A stretch of 64,000 nucleotides of DNA from Paracoccus methylovorus (GCF_016919705.1 NZ_CP070368.1:2092501-2156500), one strand, 5' to 3'. Counted from the first letter of the stretch, positions 17,092-26,780 are shown. Made by a program: numbers and translations. Notes: generated by a model from the letters alone, not told the origin.

Positions 17092-18972
17092 ATGCCAGGG
17101 ATGGATATGATTTCCGACGACCGGCACGCCGAGCTGACCCGCTCGGGGCTGAACCTGATCCAGCAGGCGATCTCGATCTTCGACGCGGATTTGCGGCTCG
17201 AGGTTTCCAATCGCCCCTATCAGGCGATGTTCGGCCTGCCGGACAATTTGACGCAGGCCGGCGCCACTTTCGAGGATACGATCCGCTATCTGGTCCATCG
17301 CGGCGAATACGGCCCCCAGGACGACCCCGAAACCGCGATTCGCGAACGCGTCGATCAGGCGCGCACCTTCCAGCCGCATTACATGGAGCGTAAGCGCGCC
17401 GACGGCCGCTGGATCTCGGTCGAGGGGGCGCCGCTGTCGCAGGGCGGCTGGATCGCAGTCTATACCGACATCACCCATATCAAGCGGCAAGAGGCACTGC
17501 TGCGCGCCCGCTCGGAAGAGCTGTCCGAACTGGTGCTGGAACATGCCGAGCGACTGTCGGCCGCCAACCGCGCACTGGCCGCGACCAATGCCGCGCTGGA
17601 AGAGGCCAAGCGCGTCCTGACCGAATCCGAGGCACGCACCCGCCATGTCACCGCCATGGTCCCGGCCCATATCGCGCATATGGACCGCGACCATCGCTAT
17701 ACTTTTTCGAACAACCAGATTTCGATGGTCTTTCCCGGCTCGAACCCGTCGATCATCGGGCGCGAATGCGAAACGGTGCTGGGAACCGAGACATTCGCCC
17801 GCATCAGGCCACATATGGACCGCGCCATGGCCGGCCAACCGCAGGTGTTCGAGATCACGCACCCTCCCTCGGGCCGGCGCATCCGCATCGCACTGACCCC
17901 GGACCAGAACGGACGCGGCGTCTATATCCTGTCCACCGACGTGACAGCCGAGGTGCAGGCGCGCGAGGCCCTGACCCATGCCGCCAAGCGCGCGGTGGCG
18001 GCACAGATGACCTCGGGGCTGGCACATGATTTCGGCAATCTCCTGACCATCATTCTGGGCCTGCAGGGCCGGCTTGCCCGCGTCGGCCTGCCCCCGGAAC
18101 AGGCCGAGGACGTGCAGGCCACGTTGGCCGCCGCCCGGCGCGGGGTCCGGCTGCTGGAGGGGATCTCGGCGCTGACCGGAAAACGCGAACACCAGCCGCA
18201 GCCGGTCGAGCCGCGCGCCATGCTGGACGATCTGGCCGCGATGACCCGGCCGACGCTTGGCACCGGCGTCGTGCTGGACACCCATATCGGCGATTTGCCC
18301 CCACGGGTGATGCTCGACCCCGGCGCATTGCAGGACGCCTTGCTCAACCTGATCCTGAACGCCCGCGACGCCATGCGCGGTCAGGGGCGCATCAACGTCG
18401 ATATCCGCGCCGCCGGGCGTTGGCTGGAAATCTCGGTCACCGATACCGGGCCCGGTTTTTCGGACGAGGCGCTGGCCCGCGCGACCGAACCCTTTTTCAC
18501 CACGAAAGGCAGCCGGGGCACCGGGCTGGGCCTGTCGATGGCCTATGACCAGATCAAGCTGTCGGGCGGGACATTGCGAATCGTCAATGTCGCGAGCGGC
18601 GGGGCGCGGATCACCATCCGCCTGCCGTTGCGCGCCGCGCGCCCGCATCTGGTGCTGCTGGTCGAGGACGACGACGCCATCCGCACCCATATCCGCGAGA
18701 TGCTGACCACGCAGGGCCATTCGGTGATCGAGGCCGGATCGCTGACCGAGGCGCGCGGCATGACCGACCTGCCGGGCCTGACCATGATCCTGTCCGACCT
18801 GCAGCTGGGCGACGGTTCCGGCGTCGATCTGCTGGATTGCGGCCTGCCGGCGATGCTAATGACCGCACTTCCGTTAGGTGATCCGCGCAGGTCGGGGCTT
18901 GACTGTCGCGTCCTGACCAAGCCCTTTGGCGATACCGAACTGGCGGTGACCATGGCAGAAACCGATGAATGA
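17092..18972 (+). CDS. Hybrid sensor histidine kinase (PAS, HisKA, HATPase, receiver)
   Basis: About 626 residues, cytoplasmic, with no transmembrane segment seen. N-terminal PAS domain (SIFDADLRLEVSNRPYQAMF), a coiled coil, and a second PAS-like domain (DRDHRYTFSNNQISMVF). The dimerisation/phosphoacceptor motif is SGLAHDFGNLLTIILG. The ATPase has N-box NLILNARDAM, G1 DTGPGF and G2 GTGLGLSM. A C-terminal receiver has LVEDDDAIR, a phospho-Asp in SDLQLGDG, and LTKPFG. ATG 17092 is one of three close candidates (17092, 17101, 17107). Overlaps the response regulator by 8 nt and faces the ABC-ligase operon, so it probably senses a cytoplasmic product of that pathway; this is inference. Confidence 0.9.
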   Translation: MPGMDMISDDRHAELTRSGLNLIQQAISIFDADLRLEVSNRPYQAMFGLPDNLTQAGATFEDTIRYLVHRGEYGPQDDPETAIRERVDQARTFQPHYMERKRADGRWISVEGAPLSQGGWIAVYTDITHIKRQEALLRARSEELSELVLEHAERLSAANRALAATNAALEEAKRVLTESEARTRHVTAMVPAHIAHMDRDHRYTFSNNQISMVFPGSNPSIIGRECETVLGTETFARIRPHMDRAMAGQPQVFEITHPPSGRRIRIALTPDQNGRGVYILSTDVTAEVQAREALTHAAKRAVAAQMTSGLAHDFGNLLTIILGLQGRLARVGLPPEQAEDVQATLAAARRGVRLLEGISALTGKREHQPQPVEPRAMLDDLAAMTRPTLGTGVVLDTHIGDLPPRVMLDPGALQDALLNLILNARDAMRGQGRINVDIRAAGRWLEISVTDTGPGFSDEALARATEPFFTTKGSRGTGLGLSMAYDQIKLSGGTLRIVNVASGGARITIRLPLRAARPHLVLLVEDDDAIRTHIREMLTTQGHSVIEAGSLTEARGMTDLPGLTMILSDLQLGDGSGVDLLDCGLPAMLMTALPLGDPRRSGLDCRVLTKPFGDTELAVTMAETDE

Positions 18973-19666
18973 AGCCCCTTTGATCGCCATCCTCGACGAT
19001 GAACCCGAAATCCGCCGCCTGCTGTCCTCGGCGCTGGAGGAGGCGGGCTTTCGCACCGTCAGCTTTGCCCGGGCAACGGAATTCGAGGCCGCGCTGCGCC
19101 GCATCCAGCCCGATGCCTGCCTGATCGACCTTGGCCTGCCCGACCGTGACGGTCTGGCGCTGGTGCACAGGCTGGCCAGCGAATCCGGCGCGGCGATCAT
19201 CATCATCTCGGGCCGGGCGCAGGTGCAGGACCGGGTGACGGGGCTGGAGCTTGGCGCCGACGATTACATCATCAAGCCCTTCGAGCCGGCCGAGGTCGTG
19301 GCCCGTATCCGCGCCCGCTTACGCAAACCGCAGCGCGACGGCGGCCCCGGCCGCCAGCAGATCCGCTTTGCCGGCTGGGCGGCAGATTTCGACCGTTACA
19401 CCCTGACCTCTCCCGAGGGCACTGAAACCCCGATCAGCCATGCCGAGGCCGAGGTGCTGCGGCTGTTTCTGGACAATCCGCGACGGCTGATTTCCCGCGC
19501 GCAGATGCTAGAGACGCTGGGCGGAACGGCGGGCGAAAGCTTTGACCGGGCAATGGATGTGCGTATCTCGCGCCTGCGCACCAAGCTGGGCGAGGACCCA
19601 AAGAACCCGCGCCTTATCAAGACGATCTATGGCGCGGGCTATATCTTTCTGGCGGAACTGGGCTAG
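18965..19666 (+). CDS. OmpR-family response regulator
   Basis: A 233-residue receiver plus winged-helix DNA-binding regulator. Acidic pair LDDEPEIR, phospho-acceptor CLIDLGLPDRDG, conserved Thr/Ser region IIISGR, and ADDYIIKPFEP with the conserved Lys. The C-terminal trans_reg_C domain shows SHAEAEVLRLFLDNP and VDVRISRLRTKLGEDP-like DVRISRLRTKL, ending TIYGAGYIF. Its start overlaps the kinase stop (ATGAATGA). It is the likely controller of the divergent transporter-ligase operon. Confidence 0.93.
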   Translation: MNEAPLIAILDDEPEIRRLLSSALEEAGFRTVSFARATEFEAALRRIQPDACLIDLGLPDRDGLALVHRLASESGAAIIIISGRAQVQDRVTGLELGADDYIIKPFEPAEVVARIRARLRKPQRDGGPGRQQIRFAGWAADFDRYTLTSPEGTETPISHAEAEVLRLFLDNPRRLISRAQMLETLGGTAGESFDRAMDVRISRLRTKLGEDPKNPRLIKTIYGAGYIFLAELG

Positions 19667-19693
19667 ATTGCCCTAACCCTCGCGGAGATTGCC

Positions 19694-20128
19694 ATGCCCA
19701 CCGTCTATGTCCTGAACGGCCCGAACCTGAACCTGCTGGGCCAACGCCAGCCCGAAATCTATGGCAGCACCACGCTGGCCGACATCGAACGCGACTGCAA
19801 GGCGATGGGGCGGGAACTGGGTCTGGATGTCGCCTTTTTCCAGTCGAACCACGAAGGCGCGATCATCGACCTGATCCACGAGGCGCGGCTGAAGGCACAG
19901 GCCATCGTCATCAACCCGGCTGCGTTTACCCATACCTCGGTGGCAATCCTTGACGCTCTGAACACCTTCGACGGCCCGGTGATCGAGGTGCATATCTCGA
20001 ACGTCCACAAGCGCGAAAGCTTTCGCCACCATTCCTATGTCAGCCTGCGGGCCGAGGGCGTGATCGCCGGTTTTGGCATCCACGGCTATCTGCTGGCCTT
20101 GCGCCACGCGGCAAAACTGGTGGGATAG
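19694..20128 (+). CDS. aroQ: 3-dehydroquinate dehydratase, type II
   Basis: Third step of the shikimate pathway: 3-dehydroquinate to 3-dehydroshikimate. 144 residues, typical of the dodecameric type II enzyme. N-terminal [19 protein letters not shown] contains the active-site Tyr. It also shows [47 protein letters not shown] (catalytic His and Arg) and [16 protein letters not shown] precedes ATG 19694. Placed 27 nt after the response regulator but probably functionally unrelated to it. Confidence 0.97.
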   Translation: MPTVYVLNGPNLNLLGQRQPEIYGSTTLADIERDCKAMGRELGLDVAFFQSNHEGAIIDLIHEARLKAQAIVINPAAFTHTSVAILDALNTFDGPVIEVHISNVHKRESFRHHSYVSLRAEGVIAGFGIHGYLLALRHAAKLVG

Positions 20129-20171
20129 GTCGGACAAATAGCCGAAAGTCAGGGGAAATGGGTTTGAACCC

Positions 20172-20489
20172 CTAGCTGCCATAGAAACGCCGACGCGCCT
20201 CTTGCTCAATGTCGAGCCGCAACTGAAGGTCGGCAAGTTTCTTCATCACCTGCTTACGTGCTTCCTCGTCGGGTGCGGCATGCAGAATGCGGGTCTGCTC
20301 TTCGACAGCTTTGCGCAATTCGATTTCACGCGGCAACGCCCCCGCCTCGGCCATGATGCGAAAGCCGATGGCATCCGCGCTTCCGTCACCGCCCCTGTCC
20401 AGAGGTTTTCCCGCTCCCTTGAGATTGTCGAATTGCCCCTCGGCCTGTGCCTTCAGAATTTGCCTTTCGGCCATGTCGGAAAACTTCAT
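20172..20489 (-). CDS. DUF1992 (DnaJ-homologue C28-like) protein
   Basis: About 105 residues with the DUF1992 core: MAERQILKAQAEGQFDNLKGAGKPL, shown in part as AEGQFDNLKGAGKPLD, and a helical C-terminal half ending RRRFYGS. The domain is shared with eukaryotic DNAJC28 and E. coli YhdN, but this protein has no J domain. ATG 20489 is preferred over 20495 because GGAGA would be directly adjacent to the latter. Converges with aroQ. Function unknown. Confidence 0.85.
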   Translation of the reverse strand: MKFSDMAERQILKAQAEGQFDNLKGAGKPLDRGGDGSADAIGFRIMAEAGALPREIELRKAVEEQTRILHAAPDEEARKQVMKKLADLQLRLDIEQEARRRFYGS

Positions 20490-20617
20490 CGTCATTCTCC
20501 TTCGTTGTGCCGCGCAGCCGGAAACCCACGCTCGAACATCGCCAGCCCGCCAAAACCGTCAGAGCGCCGGTAACCGCACGCGCGGCTGGTGGCGGGCTCG
20601 ACACCTCGGCACCTCTT

Positions 20618-21220
20618 TCAAAACACCCCTCGCCTCGCCAGTTCATCGCCCAGCGCCTCGGCGCCGGTAAAGTGGATCGCCTCCATCCCCAGCGCGCGAG
20701 CACCTTCGACATTGGCGGCGCTGTCATCGATAAAGATACATTCCTCGGCGACCAGCCGGTTGCGATCCATCAGCAGTCGATAGATCGCCGGCTCGGGCTT
20801 CAGCAGCCCTACCCTCCCAGAAACGAGGATATCGGTGAAAAGCGTGCCCAGCCGCGGGTGCAGGTCCAGCGCATAGGACCATGTCTCCGCCGCCCAGTTG
20901 GTCAGCCCGTAAAGCGGCACATTGCGCGCCACAAGCGCCTCGGCGATCTGCCAGGTGCCGGGAACCGGCTTTTCAATGGTAACGGGAAAAGCCGCCAGAT
21001 AGCCGGACAGATGCCGCGCCTCGTCGCCATGGGAGGCGCGGGCGTCGGCAAGCCCTTGGGCAAAGCTGCGGCCGCCATCCTGCATTCGGTTCCAGCCGGG
21101 AAAATCGATCCGGGCCATCCATGCCTCGGCTTCGGCCCGGCCGGTGAACACATCCGCAAAAGCCAACGCCGGGTCCCAGTCGATCAGCACGCCGCCAAGG
21201 TCGAAGATCACGTTTTTCAT
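20618..21220 (-). CDS. HAD-superfamily hydrolase
   Basis: 200 residues with the HAD motifs: motif I VIFDLGGVLIDWDP (the second Asp of DxD is replaced, DLGGV form), motif II LTNWAAE, motif III Lys in LLKPEPAIY and motif IV IFIDDSAAN. The set resembles the YihX/2-haloacid-dehalogenase-like clade (alpha-D-glucose-1-phosphatase or other phosphatase). ATG 21220 starts the motif I strand; the longer in-frame start at 21289 adds a non-homologous leader. Substrate not predictable. Confidence 0.88.
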   Translation of the reverse strand: MKNVIFDLGGVLIDWDPALAFADVFTGRAEAEAWMARIDFPGWNRMQDGGRSFAQGLADARASHGDEARHLSGYLAAFPVTIEKPVPGTWQIAEALVARNVPLYGLTNWAAETWSYALDLHPRLGTLFTDILVSGRVGLLKPEPAIYRLLMDRNRLVAEECIFIDDSAANVEGARALGMEAIHFTGAEALGDELARRGVF

Positions 21221-21348
21221 CGCACCCTTCCACTTTCGTCCAGCCCAGATCGGCAGGAATGGGCCGCGCTGTAAAGCCAAAAACCGCACGCCGCCCTGTG
21301 CCCTTGCAATGCGGACCCACGGGGCCTAGTGTGGCGCGCAAGACTCAT

Positions 21349-21440
21349 ACACTTGGGGAGCCCCGTACGGGGCTGAGAGGTGCCAGGCACCGACCCATCG
21401 AACCTGATCCGGGTCATACCGGCGTAGGGAAGGGTAGAGT
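21349..21440 (+). promoter_or_regulatory. TPP riboswitch (THI element)
   Basis: Conserved THI-box core: GGGGAGCCCCGTACGGGGC, then CTGAGAGGTGCC, GACCCATCGAACCTGATCC and GGGTCATACCGGCGTAGGGA. Binds thiamine pyrophosphate and, when bound, switches off the operon. It lies 76 nt before thiD, and the intervening sequence is the expression platform. No clear intrinsic terminator was seen there, so control of translation through the thiD ribosome site (AAAGGCGGG) is more likely. Confidence 0.95.
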
Positions 21441-21515
21441 GAAGCGGCTCGCGATCCTTTTGCCGCCACCCGTCCCCCTCGCGTCCGTATGCCCGGCTGA
21501 AACGAAAGGCGGGCC

Positions 21516-22343
21516 ATGTCGGGATTGCAGCCCCATCCCATCGCATTGACCATTGCCGGCTCGGACAGCGGCGGCGGCGCCGGAATCCAGGCCGATCTGA
21601 AAAGCTTTTCGGCGTTGGGTGTTTATGGCGCCTCGGTCATCACGGCGATCACCGCGCAGAACACCCGCACGGTCGCGGCCGTCGAAGGCGTATCCCCGGC
21701 CATGGTCGCGGCACAGATCGACGCGGTCTTTGGCGACCTTGACGTGCGCGCGGTCAAGATCGGCATGGTCGGCGGCGCAGATGTGATCGCCATCGTCGCA
21801 GACCGGCTGGCGGCATTTCTGGCGGATAACCCCATCCCCGTGGTGCTGGACCCGGTGATGGTGGCGAAGTCGGGCGACGCGCTGCTGCCCGACGAAGCCG
21901 TGGCGGCCCTGCGCGAACAACTGCTGCCGCTGGCGACGGTGCTGACACCGAACCTGCCCGAGGCCGCGCGCCTGCTGGACCGCACATCTGCCGCGACGCT
22001 TCAGGACATGCGCGAACAGGGTCAGGCGCTAAGTGCGCTGGGTGCCGCCCATGTGCTGATGAAGGGCGGTCACGCCGACAGCGACATCTGCACCGACCTG
22101 CTGGTCGGTCCCGAGCCGCTGACCCTGACCGCGCCGCGCCAGCAGACCCGCAACACCCATGGCACGGGATGCTCGCTGTCCTCGGCCATCGCGGCGGGGC
22201 TGGCTCAGGGCATGACGGTGACGCAAGCCGTGACCCGCGCCCATGGCTGGCTGCAAAAGGCCATCTCCACTGCCGACGAACTGGCCGTGGGGCTGGGCCA
22301 TGGGCCGGTGCATCATTTCCACGCATTCTGGAGGCAGGCATGA
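21516..22343 (+). CDS. thiD: Hydroxymethylpyrimidine/phosphomethylpyrimidine kinase
   Basis: Phosphorylates HMP to HMP-P and then HMP-PP for thiamine synthesis. 275 residues: [20 protein letters not shown] at the N-terminus (substrate site), [37 protein letters not shown] and the anion-hole/catalytic loop [18 protein letters not shown]. First gene after the riboswitch, and the stop overlaps thiO (ATGA). Confidence 0.96.
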   Translation: MSGLQPHPIALTIAGSDSGGGAGIQADLKSFSALGVYGASVITAITAQNTRTVAAVEGVSPAMVAAQIDAVFGDLDVRAVKIGMVGGADVIAIVADRLAAFLADNPIPVVLDPVMVAKSGDALLPDEAVAALREQLLPLATVLTPNLPEAARLLDRTSAATLQDMREQGQALSALGAAHVLMKGGHADSDICTDLLVGPEPLTLTAPRQQTRNTHGTGCSLSSAIAAGLAQGMTVTQAVTRAHGWLQKAISTADELAVGLGHGPVHHFHAFWRQA

Positions 22344-23317
22344 GTCGGATCACCATTTTGGGCGCCGGGGTGATGGGGCTTTGCATCGCCACCGAACTGG
22401 CTGCACGCGGCATTGATCCACGCATCATCGACCCCGCAGGCAAGCCCGGATCGCAGGCATGCAGTTGGCGCGCCGGCGGCATGCTCGCCCCCTATTGCGA
22501 GGCCGAAAGCGCCGAACCGGTGGTCCTGCGCCTTGGCCTTGACGCCGCCGACTGGTGGGAGGCGCATGGCGCCGAGGTCATCCGCCGCGGCACGCTGGTG
22601 CTGGCCCCCTCGCGCGACAGGGCCGAGCTTGACCGCTTTGCCCGGCTGACACAGGCGCATCAGGCAGTGGACAACGACCAGATCGCCGCGCTGGAGCCAG
22701 AACTGGCCGGCCGCTTTACCCGTGGGCTGCATTTCGCCACCGAGGCGCATGTGAACCCGCGCGCCGCGTTGCTGGCCCTGCGCGACCGGCTGGACCAAAG
22801 CGGTATCCGCATCGAGACCGAGGGCACGCCCACCGGCCTTGTCGTCGATGCGCGCGGCTTTGCCGCCCGCGATGAACTGACCGACCTGCGGGGTGTGCGT
22901 GGCGAGATGCTGGTTATCCGCTGCCCCGAGGTTCAACTGACCCGCACCGTTCGCCTGCTGCATCCGCGCATCCCGCTTTACATCGTGCCGCGCGGCGAGG
23001 GGGTTTATATGATCGGCGCCACCATGCTGGAAACGGGCGGCAAATATCGCGTTACCGCCCGCTCGGCGGTGGAAATGCTGAGCGCGGCCTATGCCCTGCA
23101 TCCGGGTTTCGCCGAGGCCGAGATCCTGGAACTCGGCTCGGATGCGCGCCCCGCCTTTCCCGACAACCTGCCGCGCCTGCGCCGGCGTGGCGGCACGCTT
23201 TACGCAAACGGCCTTTACCGCCACGGCTATCTTCTGGCCCCCGCCGTGGCCCGCATGGCCGCCGAATACCTTCTTGATGGCCGGAAACCGGAGTTCATGG
23301 ATGAAGATCACCCTTAA
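22340..23317 (+). CDS. thiO: Glycine oxidase ThiO
   Basis: A FAD-dependent DAO-family enzyme that converts glycine to dehydroglycine (imine) for thiazole formation under aerobic conditions. 325 residues: dinucleotide motif ITILGAGVMGLCIATELAARG, SWRAGGMLAPYCEAE, ALEPEL, HVNPRAALLAL, LYIVPRGEGVYMIGAT and the C-terminal GLYRHGYLLAPAVARM. Overlaps thiD by 4 nt and thiS by 17 nt. Confidence 0.95.
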   Translation: MSRITILGAGVMGLCIATELAARGIDPRIIDPAGKPGSQACSWRAGGMLAPYCEAESAEPVVLRLGLDAADWWEAHGAEVIRRGTLVLAPSRDRAELDRFARLTQAHQAVDNDQIAALEPELAGRFTRGLHFATEAHVNPRAALLALRDRLDQSGIRIETEGTPTGLVVDARGFAARDELTDLRGVRGEMLVIRCPEVQLTRTVRLLHPRIPLYIVPRGEGVYMIGATMLETGGKYRVTARSAVEMLSAAYALHPGFAEAEILELGSDARPAFPDNLPRLRRRGGTLYANGLYRHGYLLAPAVARMAAEYLLDGRKPEFMDEDHP

Positions 23318-23498
23318 CGGAGAGCTGCGCGACCTGACCGGCCCGACCGTGCAGGACACGCTGAACGAAATCGGACTGGGCGCGGCCAAGGTGGCGACCG
23401 CGCTGAACGGCGCCTTTCTGCCCGCCGGCAGCCGCGCAAATACCACGCTGACCGATGGCGACACGCTGGAAGTCGTGGCGCCCATGCAAGGGGGCTGA
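23301..23498 (+). CDS. thiS: Sulfur carrier protein ThiS
   Basis: A 65-residue ubiquitin-like carrier: [12 protein letters not shown] at the start, [11 protein letters not shown] in the middle, and the C-terminal Gly-Gly (APMQGG) that becomes the thiocarboxylate used by ThiG. Starts 17 nt inside thiO in a different frame. Confidence 0.95.
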   Translation: MKITLNGELRDLTGPTVQDTLNEIGLGAAKVATALNGAFLPAGSRANTTLTDGDTLEVVAPMQGG

Positions 23499-23499
23499 A

Positions 23500-24264
23500 A
23501 TGCCGGTCTTTTACGGAACCCATATCGAAAGCCCGCTGATGCTGGGCACGGCGCAATACCCCTCGCCCGCCATCATGGCCGAGGCATTCCGCGCATCATG
23601 CGCAGGCATCGCCACCGTCAGCCTGCGGCGCGAGGGCGGGGCCGGACAGGATTTCCACCGCCTTATCAAGGAACTGGGTCTGCCCGTCCTGCCCAACACC
23701 GCCGGCTGCCATTCTGTGCGCGAGGCGGTAACGACCGCACAGATGGCGCGCGAACTGTTCGGGACGCCGTGGATCAAGCTGGAGGTCATCCGCGACGACG
23801 ACACGCTTTGCCCCGACGTGATCGCGCTGGTCGAGGCCGCCCGGATCCTGTCCGACGACGGCTTTCAGGTCTTTCCCTATTGCACCGAGGATCTGTCCGT
23901 CTGCGGCCGGCTGCTGGACGCCGGCTGTCAGGTGCTGATGCCATGGGGCGCGCCCATCGGCTCGGGCCGGGGGCTGAACAATCCCTATGGCCTGCGCAGC
24001 CTGCGGGCGCATTTTCCCAAGGTGCCGTTGGTCGTGGATGCCGGCATCGGATTGCCCAGCCATGCGGCGCAGGCGATGGAACTAGGCTACGACGCGGTGC
24101 TTTTGAACACCGCCGTCGCCAAGGCCGGCGATCCGGTCACCATGGCGCGCGCGATGGCGCTGGCGATCACGGCGGGCAAGCTTGCCCATGACGCCAATCC
24201 GATCGAAGCCCGCGACATGGCCGCACCATCGACCCCGCTGTTCGGCATGGCGGTTCTGGATTGA
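23500..24264 (+). CDS. thiG: Thiazole synthase
   Basis: Condenses DXP, dehydroglycine and ThiS thiocarboxylate into the thiazole phosphate. 254 residues of a TIM barrel: [41 protein letters not shown] (Schiff-base Lys), [17 protein letters not shown] (phosphate loop), [17 protein letters not shown] and [14 protein letters not shown]. One base separates it from the thiS stop. Confidence 0.96.
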   Translation: MPVFYGTHIESPLMLGTAQYPSPAIMAEAFRASCAGIATVSLRREGGAGQDFHRLIKELGLPVLPNTAGCHSVREAVTTAQMARELFGTPWIKLEVIRDDDTLCPDVIALVEAARILSDDGFQVFPYCTEDLSVCGRLLDAGCQVLMPWGAPIGSGRGLNNPYGLRSLRAHFPKVPLVVDAGIGLPSHAAQAMELGYDAVLLNTAVAKAGDPVTMARAMALAITAGKLAHDANPIEARDMAAPSTPLFGMAVLD

Positions 24265-24274
24265 GGAGGCTGAC

Positions 24275-24871
24275 ATGAAACTGCCCCGGTTTTATCCGAT
24301 CTTCGACAGCAGCGACTGGCTGCGCCGCGCCCTGCCCTTGGGCGTGAAACTGGTGCAGATCCGCATCAAGGACCTGCCGCCCCCCCTGCTTTTGGGCGAA
24401 TTGGCCCTGTGCCAGGAACTTTGCCGCGAACATGGCGCCACACTGGTCGTCAACGACCACTGGCGCGCCGCCATCGACCTTGGCTGCGATTTCGTCCATC
24501 TGGGACAAGAGGATCTGGACGAAGCCGACATCCCCGCAATCCGCAAGGCCGGGCTGCGGCTGGGTATCTCGACCCACGACCATGCCGAACTTGACCGCGC
24601 GCTGGCGCTCGGCCCCGATTACGTCGCGCTGGGGCCGGTCTGGCCGACGATCCTGAAAAAGATGAAATGGGAACAGCAGGGGCTGGACCGGGTGCGGGAA
24701 TGGCGCCGGCTGGTGGGCGCGACACCGCTGATCGCCATCGGCGGCGTGACCCCGGAACGCGCGCTCGAGGCGTTCGCGGCCGGTGCCGATACCGCCTCGG
24801 CCGTGACCGATATCACGCTGAACCCCGACCCCGAAGGTCGCCTGCACGAATGGCTGCGGGTGACGGCATGA
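24275..24871 (+). CDS. thiE: Thiamine phosphate synthase
   Basis: Joins HMP-PP and thiazole phosphate. 198 residues: LVQIRIKDLP, LVVNDHWRAAIDLGCDFVHLGQEDL (split here: VNDHWRAAIDLG and VHLGQEDL), LGISTHD, DYVALGPVWPT and IAIGGVTPERALEAFAAGAD. It is a short ThiE clade common in Rhodobacterales operons with thiO/thiS/thiG. GAGGAGG before ATG 24275. Confidence 0.94.
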   Translation: MKLPRFYPIFDSSDWLRRALPLGVKLVQIRIKDLPPPLLLGELALCQELCREHGATLVVNDHWRAAIDLGCDFVHLGQEDLDEADIPAIRKAGLRLGISTHDHAELDRALALGPDYVALGPVWPTILKKMKWEQQGLDRVREWRRLVGATPLIAIGGVTPERALEAFAAGADTASAVTDITLNPDPEGRLHEWLRVTA

Positions 24872-25830
24872 ACCGCTATGCCCGCCAGATGGTCCTGCCC
24901 GAGGTCGGCGCTGCCGGACAGGAACGCATCGCGGCCGCACAAGTGCTGGTTGTCGGCGCAGGCGGGCTGGGCGTGCCGGTGCTGCAATATCTGGCCGGCG
25001 CGGGCATCGGGCACATTACCCTGATCGATGCCGACACGGTCGAGGAAACCAACCTGCACCGCCAGCCGCTTTATCGCATGAAGGACATCGGACTGCCCAA
25101 GGTCCGCGCCGCGGCGCAGGCCGTGACACGGCTGAACCCTTCGGTCGAAATCAACGTGCTGGTCGACCAGCTGACACCGCTGAACGCAGCCGATCTGGCG
25201 GCGGCGGCGGATCTGGTGCTGGATTGCGCCGACAGCTACGCCGCCAGCTATACGCTGTCGGATGCGTGCCTTGCGGCGGGAAAACCGCTGATCTCGGCCT
25301 CGGCGCTGGGTCTTGCGGGCTATGTTGGCGGCTTTTGCGGCGGCGCGCCCAGCCTGCGCGCACTGTTCCCAGACCCGCCCGACAGCGGCCAGACCTGCGC
25401 CACCGCGGGCGTGCTGGGCCCGGTGGTCGGGATGCTCGGCTGCATTCAGGCGCAGATGGCGTTGCGGCTGCTGCTGGGACTGACCCCCTCGCCCTTGGGT
25501 GAATTCATCCGCTTCGACAACGGCCGCTTCACTCAATTCCGCTTTGATACCGCGCCCGAAGCGCCGGGTCCGCGCTTTGTCGCCCGCGAAGAGATTCGCG
25601 ACTCCGACCTCGTCATCGACCTGCGCCCTCAGAACGAGGCACCGCGCAAAGCCACCCCCGACGCGTTGCGCATCCCCGGTTACGGCCCGACCGGCCCCCT
25701 GCCCAAAACCGGCCAGCGCGTGGTGCTGGCCTGCCGTTCCGGCCTGCGCTCATGGCGCGCCGCCGACGCCCTGTCCCGCCGCTGGAACGGCGAGATCACC
25801 CTTCTTGCCCTTGGAGACGACGACCAATGA
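24868..25830 (+). CDS. thiF: ThiF/MoeB-type adenylyltransferase with C-terminal rhodanese domain
   Basis: Activates ThiS by adenylating its C-terminal Gly and, through the fused rhodanese domain, probably delivers sulfur. 320 residues: VLVVGAGGLGVPVLQYL nucleotide motif, LIDADTVEETNLHRQPLY, CADSYAASYTLSDAC and GVLGPVVGMLGCIQAQ. From about residue 235 comes a rhodanese segment (LVIDLRPQNEA) ending in VVLACRSGLRSWRAA with the active Cys loop. The usual CxxC zinc pairs of MoeB/ThiF are reduced to scattered Cys, so zinc binding is doubtful. Confidence 0.92.
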   Translation: MNRYARQMVLPEVGAAGQERIAAAQVLVVGAGGLGVPVLQYLAGAGIGHITLIDADTVEETNLHRQPLYRMKDIGLPKVRAAAQAVTRLNPSVEINVLVDQLTPLNAADLAAAADLVLDCADSYAASYTLSDACLAAGKPLISASALGLAGYVGGFCGGAPSLRALFPDPPDSGQTCATAGVLGPVVGMLGCIQAQMALRLLLGLTPSPLGEFIRFDNGRFTQFRFDTAPEAPGPRFVAREEIRDSDLVIDLRPQNEAPRKATPDALRIPGYGPTGPLPKTGQRVVLACRSGLRSWRAADALSRRWNGEITLLALGDDDQ

Positions 25831-26780
25831 AACATTTCGCCCTCGCCGCCGCCTTCGCCACCCTGGCCCTGCCCGCGCTGGCCCAGGATCCGGCCCAGGA
25901 CAAGGTCACGCTGATCCTCGACTGGTTCGTGAACCCCGACCATGCCCCGATCATCGTCGCCCAGGAAAAAGGCTTCTTCGCCGATGAAGGGCTGCAGGTC
26001 GAGATCGTCGCCCCCGCAGACCCCGCGGACCCGCCAAAACTGGTCGCCGCCGGCAAGGCCGATTACGCCATCAGCTACCAACCGCAGTTGCATCTGCAAG
26101 TGCACGAGGGGCTGCCGCTGAAACGTGTCGGCACGCTGATCGCGACACCCCTGAATTGCCTGATGGTCAAGGCCGACGGCCCAGTGCAGGAAATCGCAGA
26201 CCTCAAGGGCAGGAAAATCGGCTACTCCGTCTCAGGTGTGGAAGAGGCGCTGGTGGGCCAGATCCTCAAGACGGCCGGCCTGACCATGCAGGATGTCGAG
26301 ATGGTGAACGTGAACTGGTCGCTTTCGCCCGCCCTGATCGCCGGGCAGGTCGATGCCACCATCGGCGCCTACCGCAACTTCGAACTGACCCAGATGCGGC
26401 TGGAAGGCGCCGAAGGTCGTTGCTTCTTTGTCGAGGAACAGGGCGTTCCGACCTATGACGAACTGATCTTCGTCGCCAATCCCGCCAAGATGGACCCCGA
26501 CCGCACCCGTCGCATGTTGCATGCGGTCGAACGTGGCGCGCAATACATGGTCAACCACCCCGACGAAAGCTGGGAACTGTTCTCGGCCACCGCCCCGGAT
26601 TTGCGCGATGAACTGAACGCGCAGGCATGGCAGGACACGCTGCCCCGCTTCTCGCAAAGCCCCGCCGCGCTGGATCAGGGCCGCTACGCCCGGTTCGAAA
26701 GCTTCCTGCACGACGCCGGTCTGGTGGACAGCGTGCTGCCCGTCTCGGATCTGGCGCTGGATGTGGGGGCAGAGCAATGA
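25827..26780 (+). CDS. thiY: Thiamine-pyrimidine precursor ABC transporter, binding protein (ThiY-like)
   Basis: An NMT1/THI5-like periplasmic receptor of 317 residues: signal peptide MKHFALAAAFATLALPALA, then VTLILDWFVNPDHAPIIVA, the hallmark opening, GLQVEIVAPADPADPPKLVAAGKADYAIS (in part) and IGAYRNFELTQM. ThiY-type proteins bind N-formyl-4-amino-5-aminomethyl-2-methylpyrimidine or HMP. Located between thiF and tenA, with thiZ and thiX following, all overlapping by 4 nt. It feeds salvaged pyrimidine to TenA and ThiD. Confidence 0.93.
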   Translation: MKHFALAAAFATLALPALAQDPAQDKVTLILDWFVNPDHAPIIVAQEKGFFADEGLQVEIVAPADPADPPKLVAAGKADYAISYQPQLHLQVHEGLPLKRVGTLIATPLNCLMVKADGPVQEIADLKGRKIGYSVSGVEEALVGQILKTAGLTMQDVEMVNVNWSLSPALIAGQVDATIGAYRNFELTQMRLEGAEGRCFFVEEQGVPTYDELIFVANPAKMDPDRTRRMLHAVERGAQYMVNHPDESWELFSATAPDLRDELNAQAWQDTLPRFSQSPAALDQGRYARFESFLHDAGLVDSVLPVSDLALDVGAEQ

